Positions 34,336 through 44,700 of a DNA stretch of 64,000 nucleotides are shown here, in pieces. The notes below the pieces were generated by a model, which was given only the letters and a program-made list of their open reading frames with translations, did no database searches and was not told the DNA's origin. The translations under genes were made by a program, and so were the position numbers. Source of the DNA: Burhinus oedicnemus (lineage: Eukaryota > Chordata > Aves > Charadriiformes > Burhinidae); the NCBI GenBank assembly GCA_008921705.1, contig VFFE01007854.1, positions 1,790,113 through 1,854,112 of the forward strand, written 5' to 3'. Numbering within the stretch: the stretch's first letter is position 1; each line of letters opens with the position of its first letter.

Positions 34336-35035
34336 NNNNNNNNNNNNNNNNNNNNNNNNNNNNNNNNNNNNNNNNNNNNNNNNNNNNNNNNNNNNNNNNN
34401 NNNNNNNNNNNNNNNNNNNNNNNNNNNNNNNNNNNNNNNNNNNNNNNNNNNNNNNNNNNNNNNNNNNNNNNNNNNNNNNNNNNNNNNNNNNNNNNNNNNN
34501 NNNNNNNNNNNNNNNNNNNNNNNNNNNNNNNNNNNNNNNNNNNNNNNNNNNNNNNNNNNNNNNNNNNNNNNNNNNNNNNNNNNNNNNNNNNNNNNNNNNN
34601 NNNNNNNNNNNNNNNNNNNNNNNNNNNNNNNNNNNNNNNNNNNNNNNNNNNNNNNNNNNNNNNNNNNNNNNNNNNNNNNNNNNNNNNNNNNNNNNNNNNN
34701 NNNNNNNNNNNNNNNNNNNNNNNNNNNNNNNNNNNNNNNNNNNNNNNNNNNNNNNNNNNNNNNNNNNNNNNNNNNNNNNNNNNNNNNNNNNNNNNNNNNN
34801 NNNNNNNNNNNNNNNNNNNNNNNNNNNNNNNNNNNNNNNNNNNNNNNNNNNNNNNNNNNNNNNNNNNNNNNNNNNNNNNNNNNNNNNNNNNNNNNNNNNN
34901 NNNNNNNNNNNNNNNNNNNNNNNNNNNNNNNNNNNNNNNNNNNNNNNNNNNNNNNNNNNNNNNNNNNNNNNNNNNNNNNNNNNNNNNNNNNNNNNNNNNN
35001 NNNNNNNNNNNNNNNNNNNNNNNNNNNNNNNNNNN
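34336..35035. other. Assembly gap of 700 Ns inside the 3' UTR
   Basis: Exactly 700 unknown bases are flanked on both sides by T-rich, partly GT-rich sequence (for example GGTTTTTTT before and TTTTGTTTTTTTT after). The round size suggests a placeholder rather than a measured length. The open frames that appear to cross it are artefacts. Confidence 0.99.
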
Positions 35036-35352
35036 TTTTTTTTCTTTTTTGTTTTTTTTTTTTTTTTTAATTTTTATTTCAACAATGGGGAAAAATGAGT
35101 TCCTTAAAGCAATGCAGCTGAACAGTTTGTCCTGCTTAAATGCATGCTTTTTAATTTCAATTATGTAAGGCACCTTGCAGTGTTAGCAAAATGTCTCTTT
35201 GTTAGCTATATGTGTATCGCCATGGGAAATTACCAAACTGTCACAAGAGTTGCTGATTAACGAATAGCCTGCCAGAGTGTGTGTGCCTTTGCCCAGTGTG
35301 ACTCTTAGGTATTAGGCTAAGGAAAACAGTTTAACAAAATGTAGTGTGAATC

Positions 35353-35413
35353 ATTCCTGATAAGTGAATAAAGCATTGTGACCAAGCAATCAGATTATTC
35401 ACTTATCAGGAAT
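35353..35413 (+). ncRNA. Perfect 19-bp hairpin in CELF2 3' UTR (function unknown)
   Basis: The left arm ATTCCTGATAAGTGAATAA (35353-35371) is the exact reverse complement of the right arm at 35395-35413, with a 23-nt loop. Inside the loop ATTG and CAAT could pair further. Outside the arms, after a short mismatch, weak pairing including G-U pairs could extend the stem. The AATAAA at 35367-35372 lies at the top of the left arm. It could be a UTR regulatory structure, a pre-miRNA-like hairpin (rather short) or a small palindromic mobile element. I do not recognise a known miRNA in it. Confidence 0.5.
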
Positions 35414-35688
35414 CGACTGTACTGATAGTTTGCCTGATTGTTTTTGTTCCTCATCTCTGTTGTAGTTTCACTACTTTGCTGTGTTCTGTTTTTTCTCTCA
35501 TGCTCTTAGCAAAATCACTGGGAATATCCCTTCGTGTGATCATGAAACATGCTACTGAGTAACAAATAAAAAAAAAAAAATTTAAAATATAAAAATGATA
35601 TCTTAACAAAATCTATGCACTTGCTATCAGGAACACAATACTGGATGTGTCTTATATATATTGAACTATAATAGTATTCGATTTCTTA

Positions 35689-35694
35689 AATAAA
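35689..35694 (+). terminator. Distal poly(A) signal AATAAA in CELF2 3' UTR
   Basis: The AATAAA lies in CTTAAATAAAGCTTAAG and is followed about 15-25 nt later by TTCTGTTGTCTGT, a GT-rich tract placed where a downstream element is expected. Of the distal signals it has the best context. A further AATAAA at 36159-36164 is an alternative. Confidence 0.5.
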
Positions 35695-36185
35695 GCTTAA
35701 GAAAGGATTCTGTTGTCTGTAAAATTTTATGAGCATTAAATGGAAAAAAAAAAACACAAACCAAACCAAACTTGTTTCCAGGGTTGGGCGCTTTTTGTTG
35801 TATGAAATCTTGCTGGGTACACGGTCTTCAGCCGTGCCCAGGCAACTGTTATATAATTCGCTTGATATTTCATTAAAAACGGAGACCTTGAAAATTAGGC
35901 TTACTGACGTGTATGGGGAGAAAAAGTCTTGCCATTCAGTGACTTGCAGCAAAAGATACTAAAATGTAGAAATCTCTGTCTTTTCCTGTATTTGCAAAAG
36001 CAAATGTACTTGCTCTTGCACTAAAACTAAGAAAGAGCTAAAGTATGCGAATCAGAAAATGTAATGAAACAATAATATATTCCTTCTACAAACAATACTA
36101 TACTTCTTTTTGGTATGTGACTTTTTTTCCTCCTGATTCAAGACAGATTTAGAATTAAAATAAAGGAAACCCCGTATGCTCAAAA

Positions 36186-38369
36186 TGACAGATTCAACAC
36201 TGGAGGTCAAAGCGTCTTTTTGCGGAAGGTGTGTGGCTTACTGTACGTTTCCTGCATCTGAGCCTTCGCTTAGGAAAACAGTTTCACATCAAAACCCATG
36301 AATTAAATGGGAGTTGAATAGCTAAAACTGTTGAGTACACTGAAAAATTTATACATTTGCCACAAAATCGTAGGTTTCAAACAATCAGGTTTTTATGGAA
36401 ATACTCGTACTTCTTGTATTTAGCAAACTTTCAGTAATGTCAGCCTTTGGCAGAAAGATCCAGGAGAGCGGTGGGGGTTGCTTTCTCTTTTTTCTTTTGG
36501 ACTGCATTACTGCCTCACTTTTCATATGCCATTATATGATCTGAAAAAAAAAAGAAAAAAGAATTAAATTGTGGAAATCTACCCGCTGCTTGTATCATTC
36601 TCCTCTATTCATACACATTTAGCAAATGTTCTTGAGCTCGACATCCGACGGCCAGGTTCGTTAGACTCATAAGCCCAAAATACTGCTCGCCCAGAGAGGC
36701 CATGGAGAGGATGGACTTGGGTGGGCAGCAGGATGGTCCTGTCCATCCCACATCTGCACAGGGTTCAGGTGGGGACCCAGCCCTGGTTTTCGGGGCCTGC
36801 TGATGTAACACGAATATTAAGTAATAACAACGATTAGCTCGTATTTGTATTCCCTCTGATTTTCCTCATTAGCAGACTTTCTATTTTTTCTATTAAAAGG
36901 AGCTGGAAAGTTGCAGTCATTTTCTGAATCGTTCGCCCCTGTTGATAACCTAATTGTTTTACATGAATGCTAATATTTCCCTCTCACACATTTATATCTA
37001 TCAGCTAAATCAGCAGTAAAGTAAACTCTTCTGGGATACATTCCTATATCAATTAGCAAGGATTTATGCTCCAAAGCACCATTAACATTAATGGGAGTGT
37101 GCTCTTTAGCATAAACAATTGGCGATAGGTCTGGTGGACTTTATTTCATAAGCAAAGAAGCATTTGAATCTTGGAGACTCATTTCCTGAAGACGGTACTG
37201 GAGGGAGCGATGTCCCAGCCTCCCCGGGCTGCTCTGGGGACGTCTCACTCGCAGCACATGCATAAATTGTTGAGTTCCCAGCAAAAGGAGGCAGCGTCGG
37301 TTTGGAAAGCGGGCTAACTTCTGGTACAAAGTTTTGCTGGCATTTTCCCTTCTGAAAAACCTACCTGAGAACACACCAGGCAAAATTTTCAGCGTTATCT
37401 CACCTCCCCGCGATGAATGGCTGAAATAATGTCACTGTTGTCTCACCCACGTTGCGTGGTGCCCCCAGGTGGAGACCACAGAGGTGTTGGAGGGAGGGAT
37501 TTTGGAAAGAGGCAGACGGAAGACCAGAGACGAAGTCCTGTGGGAAAGCAAGCAGTGGGTTTGTCAGCTCCCTGAACAGTAGGTTTCACAACAGTAGGTT
37601 TTGAGTAGCAAGTTAGAGGGGACCAATAAATCACCCTTCACGTGTGGGACAACATAGTTTCCCCAGACCCCATGCCCGATCAAGTCAACAAATACGCAAC
37701 AAAAGGTTTCAGTTGTAATCCAAAGCCACTGGGGTGAAAGTCCACCAGTTCCCAGAGCCGCACAATCTGCTGAATCCCTGCCCGTGCTTCTGCAGGTGTT
37801 TTCTCTGTTGATTCTGGCTCTGCTCAGTTCGGTTACACTAAAGAGCCGTTTTGTATCTACATTCTTCTCCCCCAAAGGCACTCGTAAGCGGGTCTCGAGA
37901 TGCTTTTCATCCTTTTTTTCATAAGCTAAATAAATACCGCTCTGGAAGCATCTACATACAATAGTGGCTTTTTGGTCCCTGAATCATTTTTGCGGTTTAT
38001 TTCGGCAACCTTGGGGTTTTTTTCCTTTTCTTTTTCCTGACATCCTTTCTAAATTTGGGGTACCAGAGCCGGATGCATTATTTCAACAGCAAGTCTGGTG
38101 GTGCAACATGCAGAAATGAAAAATTTCATCCCTACTCTACTCCTCTGAATTACACAGAGACTGCACCAGTCCTTGCAAAGAATAACACACAAAAGCCACA
38201 AAACACCATATTGGCAGAATTATTTTGGGTTACTTCTTCAGTATGCCTCAAGCCCTCTCAGGTATGTTGGGCACCAGGTTCCCGCCTGTGTGGGCTGCTT
38301 GCCTGTTCTTAGACTTGAAAGCTGGCCTGCAGCCCTACTAAAAGCACTCTTGTATAACTCCTAGTCCTC
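36186..38369. other. Intergenic sequence downstream of CELF2
   Basis: No gene is seen. The interval 36880-37135 is AT-rich and dense in homeodomain-type TAAT motifs, including the inverted pair CCATTAA-CA-TTAATGG at 37079-37094, and reads like conserved non-coding DNA. The rest has only short open frames with no recognisable products. Confidence 0.6.
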
Positions 38370-39005
38370 TTCATTGTTTTCCAATGTTAGCAGCAGTTTT
38401 AGTATTTACTTCCAAGTCATTAGTGAAAATACTCAATAGCATTCAGACCTATTACTGATCCCTGCAGAACCCCTCTAAAAAAATATTTTCCTGCAGCGAT
38501 TCCCCTTTGACAGCTTCTTTGTTGATGTGTCAGCCAGTTCTTAATCCGTTGGTTGTGCCTTGTCTTGATAGGGTAGAATGCTAATTTTTTTTAATCAGGA
38601 TCTGCTGTGCTGTCAAACATATGAAAGTCAGAGTATATTCCATCTTTGCAATTACTTTTATTGGCCAAAACCTACAATCACATGAAAGAATGAAATCGAG
38701 TCTGACAACCTTGCCTCCCTAAAAAGCATGTTGATTGGCATTAATTGTTTACCTCTTCTTTAATGTCTTCTACCCCTTTATACCCACATCAGTATTTCCA
38801 TTATTTTGCCAATGTGATGTCAAACTAGCCTACCATGAGCTGGGTCATCCTGCTTGTCTTTTATGAATATGGGCATGAAAACGGCATGTTCCCCATTGTC
38901 AGGGGTGCTGCCGGTGTGCTTGAAGAGTCCTAAAGTTTCATATCAATGGATCAGAGGTCTCTATCCCATTCTCAGGCCAAGGTACCTGGGGCTACCTGCT
39001 TGGAA
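38370..39005 (-). mobile_element. Old CR1 LINE fragment (reverse-transcriptase region)
   Basis: In order, the + strand gives a CATTAGTGAAAATACTCAA block, TACTGATCCCTGCAGAACCC, CAGCCAGTTCTTAATCC, AGCATGTTGATTGGCATTAA and GGGCATGAAAACGGCATGTT. These are the landmarks of the reverse complement of CR1 ORF2 upstream of the usual 3' fragments. Frames are broken throughout. It belongs to an older, more diverged subfamily than the copies at 9.2 and 41 kb. Confidence 0.7.
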
Positions 39006-40960
39006 ATATTGTATCTTTAATAGCGATGCTAGCTAAGTAGACTGGTACAGAGTTGGACAAGAAACCATTTTATTCTTTTCCTGACATGTAAGTATGTGAA
39101 AGAAGAAAATTTTTGACATTTCCTTTTTTTCCTACATCATGACTAGCCATTTTCCCATCTCCATAAGCCTGAGTTTAATGCTAAAATGAAAATGCTTAAA
39201 GAAATTTTTGCAGTTGTCTTGCCCTTCTCACCCAGGTAGCGTTGACAATGTAGTGGGGAACCTTGGGACAATGCATATTTATTTATAAGTCAATAGGAAG
39301 CATGGGTGAAGGTAAAATACTTTTTCATTCAGTCATCCTCCTCTGAATAGATACAGTCACTCCTCATAGATGCACATGTGATTTAAAGCCCTGTGGCTTT
39401 GACAGTGGAGAAGAGTCAGTACCACCTGGGGAGTGGGGGATACCTGGATGCACAGGACCTACTAGAGAGAAAGGTTATTTGGAAATCAGAAGAAACCCAA
39501 GTCAGTCAAACTGACCTGACACCAGTGTCACTACAGATAAAAATGGATAAGCAGCAGCAATAATGGAGGAAGACAACGTGCTGTTTTATACAACAGCATA
39601 GGTGCTCTTTCAGGCCACGGTGGCACCATATAGGTCCCTGATCAGGTCTCTTGGGCATAGACCATAAAGGTGCTGAGATATACCAATATATCTACTCAAC
39701 CTCAGCCTAGCACCCCTCAAAGCAGACGCATATTTCTGCTTAACCCTGTAGACACCTCTGCTAGTCAGGGTGGCATAAATGCATCCTGGAGACAACTATT
39801 CACACCTGCAGCAGGGTGCCTAAGACCAGGGAGTAGAGGAGCTTTTTGGAGGTTTTGCTGTCTTTCCATTGGCTGTAAGAGGAGAACAGAAGCAGAATTC
39901 AGTTTTCTTAGTCGAGACATCAAGTATTGCTCCCAGTGCCCGAGAATACCCTGCTTGACCACTAGCTGCCACGACTGCAGCAGAAGGGTACAGGTCTCTA
40001 GGTCCTTTTATGTATCTGCCAGCCCCATGTGAGTGTCTCAGACTACTCTAGGTATCTCAGATGGCACTAAGCACCTTTGTTAGGCAGTTCAGTCTGGATG
40101 ACTAGCTTGGCCAACTCAGAGACCCAGGTTGATGTGTTTCCAGGTGCACCAAAAGTCTTCGCTCCCATGTTGGGCAACAGCAAAGCAGTCAGCAGAGTTG
40201 GTCTGCTTGCTCTGAAGCAGGCAAGTACAGCTTAATTTGTTTCCCAGACATAGACACTTAGTGCTGTTTGAGATGTCCTAGGGTCTCCGAAACATCCATG
40301 AAGGCCCTGCAGACATGATGCAGGATGAATAGAACATCTGTGACCTCCAACATGGGATATCCTAGGCCATTTCAAGGGCTCTAAATAGCATAAACATATG
40401 AGTCTGGTGCCTCAAGATACCCGGCTAAGGATCCCTAAGCTTAGAAGGATAAGTCTGTGAGCTGAATACCACTTTAAGGCCTTTATTCACTTTCCTAAAC
40501 CTGAGCCATGTTAGCCACTCCACGGCAACTCAAATGGCATTGATGCCTGCATTTATAAAAAAGAATTGAGCTCTAGGGGTCTAATTTGTAGACAGCTGAA
40601 GGTGAAATTCAGTGGATCCTATTGTTAACAAATGAGCCCCAGGTGACGTCCCACAGGCCCTAAGTGGGAATTGTGCTGAAAAAACACCGACTGCAATGGG
40701 ACTGCTTTCTAGGGGATAGATGTATGCAGACTGCCCTTGTGACGGAACAGCCAGACCGCCTAGGAGTTGTACTTACATGATCTATAGAGCACCTCTGGCA
40801 TTACTTTCCTCCTCTTCAACTTCTGGTGCTGAGGATCCCTAGGAAACAATCGCTTACCTTTCTTGTGGATGTGGCCAATAATTTGTGTCACGCCAACCTT
40901 GGTCTCTGATCCTGGTGTAATCATACTACACACGGGAGCACACACACCTCTGCTCCATAC
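39006..40960. other. Intergenic sequence, possibly an unclassified old repeat
   Basis: No gene is recognised. Between about 39.6 and 40.75 kb the sequence is evenly mixed in composition with recurring CCTAG/CTAGG and TAGGNNNC words, unlike the AT-rich surroundings. It has no landmark of CR1, MIR or the LTR above. It may be an old transposon or unique DNA; I cannot decide from sequence alone. Confidence 0.35.
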
Positions 40961-41765
40961 CCTGGCCTCCTGCTCAAAAGAATAATAAAATAAAAAGCAG
41001 GAACCTTCACAGCCTCTCTGGGAAATTTGTTGCACTACTTGACTGTCCTCATGGTGAACATGTTTTTCCTGATATCCAGCCTGACCCTCTTTTGTTCCAA
41101 CTTATGCCCCTTGCCTCTCACACCCTGCCATATGCCACTGCAAAAAGCCCTGCCAAGACTTCTTAAGAAGCTCCTCACAAATATCAGGGGAGGGTGCTGC
41201 TGTTAGATGCCCCTGAAGCTGTCTCTACTCCAGGCTGAAAAAGCTCAGCTCCATCAACCTCTGCTGGCAGGTGAGTGCTTGGCCCTGCCCAGCCATGCTG
41301 GTGGCCTTCCATTGAGCTCCCTCCAGTTTGTCCATTACTTCTCTGTACTGGAGGAATTAAAATTTGGCTGCAGTATCTAGATGTGGTATAACACATGTCT
41401 CTGGGAGGGGGGTGGTAATCACTTCCCTCATTGTCCCGGCTCTGCTGCGCTTCATGCAGCCTAGGATGTTGGCTTGCTTTGCTGCTGGGACACACTGCTG
41501 GCTTGTGGTCACCTCCCACCAGGTCCCACCCAGGTACTTTTCAAGCAGCGCTCTTCCCCAGCCTGTCCATCCCCAGCCTTTTTCACTACAAGAACCTCTT
41601 CCTTCCCGGGTGCAGGTCTCTGCATTTGTCCTTGAATTTCACAAAGCTCTTGCTGGCCCTTTCCTCCAGCCTGTCAGGGTCGCTCTGAATGGCAGCCCTG
41701 CCCTTGGTCACCCCCCATCAATTTAGCGTCATCTGCAAACTTGACGGGATGGGTTCTGAACCTGT
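40960..41765 (-). mobile_element. CR1 LINE fragment, about 0.8 kb
   Basis: The order CACAGCCTCTCTGGGAAATT, GATATCCAGCCTGACCCTC, CTCCAGGCTGAAAAAGCTCA, GTGCAGGTCTCTGCATTTGT, CCTGTCAGGGTCGCTCTGAA and TTTAGCGTCATCTGCAAACT follows the reverse complement of CR1. It covers about the same part as the copy at 9.2 kb and reaches slightly further 5' in the element. A short AT-rich insertion (AATAATAAAATAAAA) lies near its 3' end, around 40.98 kb. Confidence 0.9.
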
Positions 41766-44700
41766 GTGAAATATGGATCTTGCACTTGCACTTGCCTTGG
41801 GTTGCACTTGTCCTTCTACAGGTGGCTAAACCAAGTGCAAGCCCAGGCTGAGGAGATAGATGGCCCATTATGGTATCTCACCCACTGCTCTCTCCTCTTA
41901 CTTTTATACCAAAACGAGAATAAATTAAAAAAAAATAAGGAAACTCCAGAAAGGAAACAGCAGTTCTCTAGCAGGCACATTGTAACTAGTCACACAGCAC
42001 TCTCAGAGGACACCTTGGGAGGCAGGACCGGCATTTCTGCTCACCATCATGCTGTGAAGCACACTCTTGGGCAATGGTTTCACTGGTCCAAACAGCTACC
42101 AGGGCTTATATATGCCTTCTGTAGTGACAAAGCACTTCCAGGGTGGCCAAGAACCTTGTGCTTGCAGCTGACGGGAATCCATCCACCCACCCATTTCCTT
42201 GTTAACCAGGTGTCAGTCTGCTGCCAGCAGACAAAGACATTCTTCCTTTCCACAGGCATGAGAACAACTTGTGGCAAAAAGTTTGGATCCTCCTGCTGTC
42301 CTGTCTTCATCCCAGCTTTTTTTGCATTTCACCCTTCTTCCCACACCCTCAGCAAACCTCAGGTTTCCAGAAATCTTGTGGGTAGGGTAAGGGAAAATAA
42401 TAACATCACCACTCCGTTACGGATTGAGAACATGCTGACTAGAAAGATATAAAGACCTTCACCAGCATGTGTACAGGGAGAGGAAGGGGTCATGAAAGGC
42501 CATTTCTCCTCTCCTTCCCACATCCCAGGTTCCTGTCTCAAACCATGGCCATACACAGAAGGAGGAGAAACAGCCCAGCAAATAAAGTTGTATAGGCAGG
42601 TCTGCTTTCAGTTATTTTTTCTTTTTTTTTTTTTTGCAAACACCATCTGCCAAGCCAGTGGATCCCATGCTCATCTTCACGGGCCTTACACAGTCAAGTG
42701 CTACCACAAATTCCAGTGTGAGATGCCCCACTTCCCTGTCCCCTTCCAAGCACCTTCTTCATGACTGGGGATGCTTGCTTACTGGACAGCTATCATTTGT
42801 GCCAAAGTATATTTCCCAATAAAAAGAAAACCCTAGCACTGCATTGTCCCATCCCGGCCCATGTGCCTCCCTTTTAGTGTCCCTGCTGCTTCTCAAAAGA
42901 GCTGTAGCTGCATCCAACCCCTGAACAGCAGCAACGGGGCTGTGGGGTGGACTGGGAGGTGTAAGCATTTTCACAACTACTGAAACTGTAGCCACGCTTA
43001 TGCCAAAGCCTGACTGTTTATGTCTTCAGCATCTCGGCAAAATGGCTTGTCACTGGGTCAGAATGCAATTACTTTGCCATAAATCACCTCCCCGTGCCTG
43101 GTGCAGGAGCAGATGCCAGCCATAAATTTACTCGCAGTGGAACAGAGCTCCTGGATGAGAGGTCATGTTCCCAGGTGTGAATAAATAAAAAGTGCACAAT
43201 TCATGGAAACAACACCAAGCAGCTGGATTGTAACTTTGCATGGAGGGCAAACAGGCTCAACAGGAGGCATTCACAGTGTCCCCTTCTCCTCCAGCCTCAT
43301 TTTCTTCCGCTTATTTAGCCTTACTCTTTTCTATTAACAATTAGCCATCTCCCTGCTTGCTAACTCCCCTTCTCTTCCTTGGCAAAGTCCAGGAATGTTT
43401 CTTACCTGTGGAGCTCAACCCAGGGGATGGGTGCCAAGCTGCCTACTTAGACATAAGAGCTTTTGTGTGGCCATCCCTTGGGCTCAGTCAAGCAAGGTGT
43501 TTGGCTGTTTGAACATCCGTGTACACCTATAGGGAAAGCTAGAGAGCTGTCGCCAGATGTGGGGCAGACCTTAGCTTGACCTGTCATGTATCTGAAGAAA
43601 TTGCTTGTTCTCCGCTGAAGGAGAGTGAGGAAGGGATCCTGGTGCCGAGACCTGACTTTAGCATCCCGGTTGGGTGCTCAGCTCGTGGTAGCTGGACACA
43701 GTGCACTGTGTCATGCCTTCTGCCAGGAAGGAGCCCTTGCACTTTAGGAATGCATTTGTGGACTTGCTGAGAAATTTGAGATCTTCAGCCTTCAAGGTCT
43801 AAGGAAACAAAATACGCAGGAAAAAACAAAACAAACTAAAACCCCTTCAAGATAGATTTCGTGCTGCAAAATCTACTCATGTCCTTGTGAAAGCAAGCTT
43901 GTGAGGAACGTTACTATCAGTGCTGGAAGCTCTCTTGAGTCCTGCTTCTGCATATACGCAGAACTGCCTTCTCCTGAGCAGGTTTCACCTGCTGAAGGCT
44001 TGTGGGGCATCTAAATGGCTGCAGGGCTCGCGTTCGTGATGCACTCACCGCCGCTCCCATTTTACGTTCGGTTGCCCAGCCACGCCTGGGGAAACCGCCT
44101 GCACGCTGCTGCTGGTCTGGTCTGACAGGCATCAAAGGATACCTTCTTCTTCTGAGCAGAGCACTTCGCGGCCCCATGAGGAACTGTGTTTTGCTTTCCC
44201 AAATTAATATGCAAAAGTAAGCAGCATGAATCAGCCACGGGGCACTGCAGCACTCCTGTATCCCTTTTACTCTTACCAGCAGCTTGTATTTTATGCTTGG
44301 AGCATCGTTCTTTTCCCCGTTCCTCGCCTCTCAACTGGTCCTCTCTCATCCAGTTCCCATTCTTTTTCTTCCTGTGAGTAATTCTTGTTCTCTTCTCTGT
44401 ATTCAACAAGTGTTTGAAATGAATGAAGGAGGTGATTAATTATTTAGCATTGTACAAGGGAATTTAACTAGGTGCAGTGGGAAGGAATTAAGCAAGTGAG
44501 ACGTAAAGGCTGAAGATCAGGAAAATATTTCCTTAAAGTGAAATGTAATAGAGAGCAAGCCTGCCTCTGGGGCAGCACGGGAAGGTTCTCCTCCCATGGG
44601 ATTTAAGATTGCAAAGAGCAGAAAATGGTCATTAAGAGTAATCCTTCTGGGACAAGGTTAGCTAGCCCAAAAGGCTGTACTTGTCTTTCCCTTCTAGGCA

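Larger units (their letters stand above)
32646..36185 (+). other. CELF2: CELF2 3' untranslated region (3' limit uncertain)
   Basis: The sequence after the stop is AT-rich, has no long open frame and carries several poly(A) signals, as expected for the long UTR of a CELF gene. AATAAA occurs at 32994, in a cluster near 33.3-33.4 kb, and at 35367, 35565, 35689 and 36159. The end is set by the last of these and could lie at 35.7 kb or beyond 36.2 kb. The region includes a 700-base gap, a hairpin and possible splice signals, which are listed separately. RNA evidence would be needed to fix the end. Confidence 0.6.

Noticed and set aside
34247..35173. Long open frames on both strands across 34.2-35.2 kb
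   Set aside because: They consist mainly of unknown residues from the 700-N gap.
41766..42452. 228-codon + strand open frame
   Set aside because: It starts at the edge of a CR1 fragment, has no known domain and reads like random translated intergenic DNA.
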